From NCBI GenBank assembly GCA_944470555.2, contig OX104134.1, positions 113,454,701-113,518,700 on the forward strand: DNA of 64,000 nucleotides, written 5' to 3'. Of the stretch, positions 58,315 through 64,000 are shown piece by piece. This stretch comes from Heterobilharzia americana (lineage: Eukaryota > Platyhelminthes > Trematoda > Strigeidida > Schistosomatidae). The position numbers and the translations under genes were made by a program. A model generated the notes under the pieces. The model saw only the letters and a program-made list of their open reading frames with translations. It did not search any database and was not told the DNA's origin. Every line of letters starts with the position of its first letter. Position 1 is the first letter of the stretch.

Positions 58315-59988
58315 TCAAAGTCGCCAAAAATTCTGTTGCGACGTTTGCAAGCTTTTAATGGGTTCAAGAATACGTGTCACACAGTCATTGTGGTTACATT
58401 CAGTGGTGGATTGAGTATGCTGGCTACTTTTGCCTGCTGTAAGGGGATTTAGAGAAGGCGTTTGGCGATAGCTTGGTTCACCAATCGAATAATGTGTTTT
58501 CCTTGCAAACAGCTTCCGATTCTGCTTTTTTGGGAGCATTGATGCCGCTTTAGCAAACACTCTGGTATCATCATAATGATCACTAAAGTTAGGTTCAGAC
58601 GGAGGTTGTGCAACGACTAAACGATCATTGTTGCGCTTTGCAAATGATGTAGAGTGAAATGGTCTTATATGGCGATTCGTGGCTTGAAAACCTCTGTTAT
58701 CTTTATGATAAGGTAGTTTACTACACAAAAGGGTGATTTTACTGTCCGGCTGTAGCTGGGGGACAGCTCGGTCAGAGTTGTGAGAAATGCGGTAAATTAT
58801 TGGGGATGGTGGTTTATACTTACCAAACGACTTTGGCTTGTTAGAGTTCACGCACACATTGTACCAGGGGTGTGTTGATGTGCTTGCAGTTGGAACATCA
58901 GACGTCCTAGACTTAGAGAAAGCATGACGCGGAGACACTTCCTGTTGGTCTACTGATTTCAACTTGGGTTGTGTAAAAGACAAAATATTGCTTTTTGGGG
59001 CGAAAATATTCTTATGTGAGGTCGTAAGCTCATTATTGCTTGAGTAGATCTCAGTGGAGAGACAGTTGTGGGTAGAACTTTCGGCAGATAGAGCTGGGTT
59101 ATGGAACTTTTCGTTTTCTTTGTCCTTATTTATGTCACCACCATGATGTTTCGTTGGGAGGATAACGCTTGAACTCGAGAGATCTAGATCAACTAGGCTT
59201 ACCGTCGCCTGACTGTTTATCTTTATGGAATCACAAAAAGTTGAGGTCATGGATGAGCCAATTGGACTTATGCCTACTTTTTGGTCTATTTGCTCACTCA
59301 TGGGATCAGTAGCAGGCCTACTTTCCGTGCAATCAAGTGGGAGTCCTGATTGAAACTTGTGAGTGCAACGTTGGCAAGGCATTAAATCTTCAGTAACCTT
59401 GGCATTTCTATAGGGAGTATGAGCATTAATAGATTTGCCAGATTTTATAAAGAGTTTAGCATGCCTGACACAGTTAAACTCGAAAAGAAGTAGGCAAGTG
59501 TTGTCATTTGATATCTTTCTTAACCTGACAACATGACATTCAGCCAAAGGAATATCGCATGCTTGTAGACATAAATCTTTCAAGTGATGTACCGGGATGT
59601 GATCAGGAGGATTATACACCGAAACATTGTAAGATGACATAATTCGTTTAGTGACTTCCTGTGCTACGAACTGGACCAAACGTTCACATTTGTATAAGTT
59701 CTCGGAGCTAGCATAAATATCAGTAGTTCTGTTACAAATACACGCAAGAGGGACATATTTAGAAAGCTTGTCATTAATACCTTCCACATTACTCCGCAGT
59801 GAGAGTATGTCATTTTTTATACCAGTAGAGTCACTAGTTAAGTCCGACATCAAGCTTGGCATAACTACCTCAGGCGTACCCTTCAGAAGAGTTTTAGAAC
59901 CCATCAACGACTTGTGTCTATTGGCTAGCTGACTAGAATTTGGCATAATTCTCCTTACTGCACATCTATGTTTACTGGATTTGGTCAT
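58315..59988 (-). CDS. CR1-like LINE ORF1 (intact, 557 aa)
   Basis: An uninterrupted ORF from ATG (59988-59986) to TGA (58317-58315), the longest intact frame in the window. The N-terminal part is basic, followed by a helical stretch (residues about 50-80, 'ILSLRSNVEGINDKLSK') able to form a coiled coil. A compact region (about 110-215) with 'CHVVRLRK' and 'CLLLFEFNC' resembles the RRM-like RNA-binding fold of LINE ORF1 proteins, ending in a Cys pair 'CQRC'. The C-terminal half is long, polar and Ser-rich. It would coat LINE RNA. It directly precedes the endonuclease frame in the same direction, so it is the ORF1 of that element. The domain assignment is by pattern only. Confidence 0.7.
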   Translation of the reverse strand: MTKSSKHRCAVRRIMPNSSQLANRHKSLMGSKTLLKGTPEVVMPSLMSDLTSDSTGIKNDILSLRSNVEGINDKLSKYVPLACICNRTTDIYASSENLYKCERLVQFVAQEVTKRIMSSYNVSVYNPPDHIPVHHLKDLCLQACDIPLAECHVVRLRKISNDNTCLLLFEFNCVRHAKLFIKSGKSINAHTPYRNAKVTEDLMPCQRCTHKFQSGLPLDCTESRPATDPMSEQIDQKVGISPIGSSMTSTFCDSIKINSQATVSLVDLDLSSSSVILPTKHHGGDINKDKENEKFHNPALSAESSTHNCLSTEIYSSNNELTTSHKNIFAPKSNILSFTQPKLKSVDQQEVSPRHAFSKSRTSDVPTASTSTHPWYNVCVNSNKPKSFGKYKPPSPIIYRISHNSDRAVPQLQPDSKITLLCSKLPYHKDNRGFQATNRHIRPFHSTSFAKRNNDRLVVAQPPSEPNFSDHYDDTRVFAKAASMLPKKQNRKLFARKTHYSIGEPSYRQTPSLNPLTAGKSSQHTQSTTECNHNDCVTRILEPIKSLQTSQQNFWRL

Positions 59989-60149
59989 CGTTGCAATTAT
60001 TTGACTTAAAAGTTTCGGATCAACAATGGTGATGTAAACTTAGTTCAACTGTTAATATCTGCGAGTGAATGGAGATAGGATACACAGAAACCAACAAATT
60101 TATTCTATATAGTGGAGAGTAATAAATAAAAAAAATTTTTTAGACTTCT

Positions 60150-61624
60150 CTTTGTATTCTTCAGGCTCAGAATTCCTTCAACTAAACGGTTCTAAAACTG
60201 TGGCAACTGTGCCCAAGTTCTTATATATACATAAGACTGGACCCAAAATACTACGTGATCGAAAAAGCCGAGGGCGGGTTACCAGGTTATACGAAAGTGT
60301 GATGAGTCAGAAGATAATCCCAGATAAAACCTATGGACAGTTGCTGAACCCGCGCAAAAATCAGCCTGTTAAAGTGTGTGATCGTCGAACAGTGCACAAA
60401 AGGGGTTAGCTACGCGGCAACAAGAAACACCTGACGTTGGATCCGTGGAGCGCGCCACAATGTACTCTTGTACTCTGTCTAGACATTTCAAAAACATTCG
60501 ACAGAGTCGATCACTTGCTGTTAATAAGTAAGTTGATGACTGTGGGAATTGGCTACCCACTATTGGGGTGGATTAAGTCTTTCTTCAGTAATCACACGCA
60601 ATTGGTGAAGGCAGATTCACACACTTCAAAACCTAGGCCAATCACCTCTGGTGTTGTTCAGGGTAGTGTATTAGGCCCCCTTCTCTTTACTATATACGTC
60701 AATGACATCTGCAGCCGCTTTACGCACGGTAAACCATCCTTGTTTGCTGGTGGCCTAAAAGTTGTATGCACATGAACCCGTGATAATTTATCCCACTTCC
60801 AAGTACTAATACAAAGGGAGCTCGATATAATATCCGCATGGTCTACTACTTGGAAACTTCAGCTCAATATAGGCAAATGTTGATGGACATGTTTTGGTGC
60901 TCCATCGGTGGATATCCAATTACATCTTCGGTCTACGAAACTTCCTGTTCTCAAAAGTGCATGTGACCTTGGACTAAGATATTCAAGGGACCTCACATTT
61001 TCTGAACAGGTAGCATCACAGACTCGCAAATCTAGGATCCTGATGGGTTGCATAGTTCGTAACTTCCACTTCAAAGAAGTCAAGTTGCTACTCTACAAAA
61101 CTTGCTTACGTCCGCTGTTAGAATACTGTCCATTTATACTGAGTGGTATTCGCATAATAGACAAACATAAAATAGAGGGTGTCCAAAGGTATTTCACAGC
61201 TAGATTGTTAGGACATGATTGCAAACAGGCATACAGCTCCAGATGCAGAACACGAAGTCTAGAAACACTTTGGATGAGACGACTTAAATTTAACCTAACT
61301 TTCTTCTTTAATGTGTTACATAAACACACGTTTACAGCCAGTGGTGAGTTTCAGTTCGAACACAGCAGTTGTTATGATCTGCGCAATCACACCCATGGCG
61401 TCAAAATGAAGTCGTTCAAGTCCTGCTTGCGCGCAAACTTCTTTGCCGTCAAATTCTTCCACTTGTGGAGCATACTTCCAGCTAAAGTCAAGGCCTCCAA
61501 GCCAACCTCTGAATTTGGTCGGTTACTGGCTGAATTCTTATCATCTGGTGACTTCTACGGCTTATCAAATACACCAACAGTCTCGTTCACGACACTTCGT
61601 ATACTCGGCTCTCTTGATGCATAA
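60150..61624 (+). pseudogene. CR1-like LINE reverse transcriptase, C-terminal two thirds
   Basis: The first frame (60152-60406) carries the end of the RT fingers ('FLYIHKTGPK', 'LYESVMSQKI'). The next (60437-60775) has motif A 'LCLDISKTFDRVDHLLLISK' (60473-60532) and motif B 'SGVVQGSVLGPLLF' (60650-60691). The catalytic box reads LFAGGLK (60738-60758), where active relatives have FADDLK. The last frame (60908-61624) is the thumb and C-terminal extension, ending at a TAA near 61622. It is broken by at least two frame changes and, from the AGG box, catalytically dead. It points away from the ORF1/endonuclease half. Confidence 0.8.
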
Positions 61625-62101
61625 CGAGAGCCACCACACACACTGACCTTTCATACGAAGCGTTGGGGAGACTTCCATAAGTTACCACCTCAAACTAACT
61701 GCACATTCTGCCCCACCCAACACGGTGATCAAAAACAGAAATCTTACACCACATAACAGCATGAAATTTATATTTTTAAATACTCTATAGAAGAAGGATA
61801 TACGATGAAAGCCACAGCAACGGAAGTTAAGTAGGGAGGAACATAGATATAGAAAACACTCTCCTTGTTGAAATTCTTGCTTTCTCCGCCTGCTGCTTTG
61901 TCTGTTTTTCCAGTCGTAGAAAAGTAATTCTGTTCTAAACGTTGGCTTTGTTGCTATCGAGAATTAATTACTTAAGGAACAGACTATGGCTGAAACTACC
62001 CTTCATTGAGGGTAACCAGTTTTACCAAGTTCAGAATAGCTAATTACAACAAGCAGAAAGAAAAAATGTTCACTGGATTACAACTTCATAATTATCAAAA
62101 T
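61625..62101. other. 3' UTR of the CR1-like LINE and unassigned flank
   Basis: The probable LINE 3' UTR runs to about 61780 without a clear poly(A) or short tandem tail. The rest is AT-rich without a gene. Confidence 0.35.
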
Positions 62102-62618
62102 CTAGGATTTACTCATCATAAAAGTGGTCAGCAAACTCCAACACTTACCAACTGCAAGGCTGTCACGACCTGAGGTCCATTTGGCACATTCAAACAAGTC
62201 TATTGCCTCTGGATGCTGGAGTTGGAAAAGTGGAGATATTTGGCTTTTAGTCATAATATTCATCAAGATTATGAATCTTTGTCGTGGAATGGTATTAACA
62301 TGCATGAAGTATGCAGTCCTGGAACCATCAATGAGGCGTAATATGCAAACAATTGGTGCATACATTCCTCCACAGACTTTTCACCACTATCTGAAGCAAA
62401 AAGTGCAAACTGTTGCAATGGAAGCCTTAGCTTCAAGCTTTGTTTTTCTCCAGGTAATGCCTGTAATGTCTAGATACAAACCTGGTTTTTTTGTTAATGC
62501 GAAGACAATACTTCCACTCATCCAACTTGTAAATTTTCTGCGTACTTATTCTGCTGGGATGTTCCATTGTGTGAACATGCAGCACTCATATCTTCTAGTG
62601 ACAACGGATGGGGATTGA
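62102..62618. other. Stretch open on both strands, function unknown
   Basis: The plus strand is open for 164 codons (62124-62618). The minus strand is open for 87 codons (62365-62102) and contains a consensus donor G/GTAAGT at 62149/62148. The minus peptide ('QLQHPEAIDLFECAKWTSG') looks more protein-like than the hydrophobic plus peptide, so a minus-strand exon ending at 62149 is the better guess. Neither was assigned to a family. Confidence 0.3.
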
Positions 62619-62924
62619 GATTACCCTCCATGAAGATACGTGTAATTTGTATGTAAATTTATTCATGCCTGTAAAGATGGTGTGTGCCTGTATATTCAGG
62701 AATAACAATTATTATTATTGTATTAGCCTTGTCTGCGACAGAGGTCATCGCAACAAAACCCCATTAGGATAGCACATAGGAGAGCCGATGTCACGCCCGG
62801 GTCCAATTTGCTCTTCCAAAGAGTAGTACCTTAAGGAATTCCCTACCGCCCTACCCCCTCAGTTGGCCCGCTCAAGGGACGGGGAGACAGTTATTTCTTT
62901 TCACAAGGTCCACCACGGACGTGC
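62619..62924. other. Unassigned flank of the foldback repeat
   Basis: Contains a short ATT run (62706-62721) followed by GC-richer sequence. No gene recognised. Confidence 0.3.
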
Positions 62925-63655
62925 TCAGGGAGTCACCTGTAGCATCACACACTTCTCCAGAATCGATTGCCTAGGGTTTGACGACATTTAACATTAATGC
63001 TGGCGTTCACAGTTTAACTGGATTCGCTAAGCTGAAGGCGCCTGATCAAGCATCCTCGCCATTCGGGACGCTGTAGTGTTACGTCGCGCCGCTCGTAATC
63101 GACACTCTTGCCAGTTAGTTGGAACACATCGGTATCTTCCCACAACCACCCGAATATACTACTCTATCCGATTACGCTATGGTGTTCTTCCTTGGTCTCG
63201 TATTCATGGGTACATAACGAGCACGAATAATTAGTGATAAGCCTCTGCGTCCGTAAGGTTCGCACCAAATTAATTCCTAAAAACTAGCCTCAATAGCCTT
63301 TAGAATTTGTCCTAGTGCGAACTTGACAGACACAAAGACCAATCACTAATCATTCAGACTTGTTGTATACCCACGAATACAAGACCAAGGAAGAACACGA
63401 TAGCGTGGTCAGATGGAATAGTATATTTGGTTGGTTGCACCAAGATACCGATGTGTTCCAACTAACTGGCTAGAGTGTCGATTACGAGCGGTGCGACATA
63501 ACGCGACAGCGTGCCAAATGGCCAGGATACTTGACCGGGTGCCTTCAGCTTGGTGAGCCCAGTTAAACTATGAAGGTCAGCATCGATGTTGAATGTCGTC
63601 CAACCCTAGGCTATTGATTTTGGGGAAGTGTGTGACGCTACAGATCACTCCCCCC
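62925..63655. repeat. Diverged foldback (palindromic) repeat
   Basis: Two arms of about 330-360 bp (62925-63265 and 63290-63655) are inverted copies with many substitutions. The left arm begins GGAGTCACCTGTAGCATCACACAC, trimmed here to its first 20 bases: GGAGTCACCTGTAGCATCAC. The right arm ends with the matching complement. A short unpaired centre separates them. No ORF. A single arm copy lies at 31935-32255. This fits a foldback or MITE-like element, or two head-to-head insertions of one repeat. Confidence 0.8.
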
Positions 63656-64000
63656 TAGTGGGTTCATGGGGACCCTAAGATGTTACCAGCCGGAAGCAAA
63701 AACCCAGTGGTTCTCCCGCTGGTAAAACTCTTCCGATGGGCTCACTGCGTGAAGTGGCCCCTGGTTGTCTGAACTTATTCTAGGGTGTCGTGGCAATCAA
63801 AAAATAAAATACAATAAATACAATAAATTGTGCGTCGATTGCGATCCTCAGTTTCCTTTGACGTTCCGTCCAGTGCTGGTTTCACCTGGAATATAAATAA
63901 AAGTCTTTAATAACATGAAAACGTTTCGTAAAGGTGGGAGTTACTCATGTATAAATATGTCGAAAATAAAAATTTTACGCTTACTTTCATCGTTTTTTCT
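63656..64000. other. Non-coding right end of window
   Basis: GC-richer 63650-63790 followed by A/T-rich sequence. No gene or element recognised. Confidence 0.35.

Overview
This looks like a repeat-dense stretch of a flatworm genome, most probably a blood fluke (Schistosoma). The sequence evidence is intron-containing eukaryotic genes with GT/AG borders and several families of non-LTR, Penelope-like and Ty3/gypsy elements. There is also a hammerhead ribozyme of the Sm-alpha type known from schistosomes. I see no bacterial operons, CRISPR arrays or intact rRNA/tRNA genes. A run of exactly 500 N marks an assembly gap.

Only two host genes are recognisable with confidence. A two-exon Mediator subunit MED10 lies at about 1.1-2.4 kb (+). 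The terminal exon of a TMEM11 (mitochondrial cristae-shaping membrane protein) homologue lies at 28.3-28.9 kb (-). Its upstream exons were not found and may lie further right or in the gap. A possible terminal exon at 31.4 kb (-) and an unassigned open stretch at 62.1-62.6 kb are weak candidates.

The rest is mobile-element debris. One LINE family (LINE-1f here: endonuclease plus RT, RTE/Perere-3-like) occurs about ten times: 0.2, 6.3-9.4, 10.0-13.4, 14.6-18.0, 25.8-27.6, 29.2 and 33.3-35.1 kb. A second LINE (SR2/RTE-like) occurs at 3.7-5.9, 18.6-21.5, 22.4-25.1, 37.9-39.8 and 51.9-54.6 kb. Penelope-like fragments lie at 13.7 and 31.7 kb. A Ty3/gypsy element with 240-bp LTRs (42.8-49.2 kb) sits inside an older gypsy remnant, and another gypsy remnant precedes the RTE copy at 51.9 kb. 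A CR1-like LINE at 56.6-61.6 kb has its 5' half (ORF1 and endonuclease) inverted against its RT half, as twin priming would produce.

The most striking structure is a nearly identical 5.19-kb inverted repeat (16107-21292 against 22446-27631). The right copy is bounded by a 7-bp direct repeat and truncates elements that run on past the left copy, so it appears to be a recent inverted copy inserted 1.15 kb away. Each arm carries a LINE fragment, a hammerhead ribozyme and an RTE copy. Two further inverted repeats (35.9-36.6 kb, near-perfect, and 62.9-63.7 kb, diverged) add to the palindromic character of the window.
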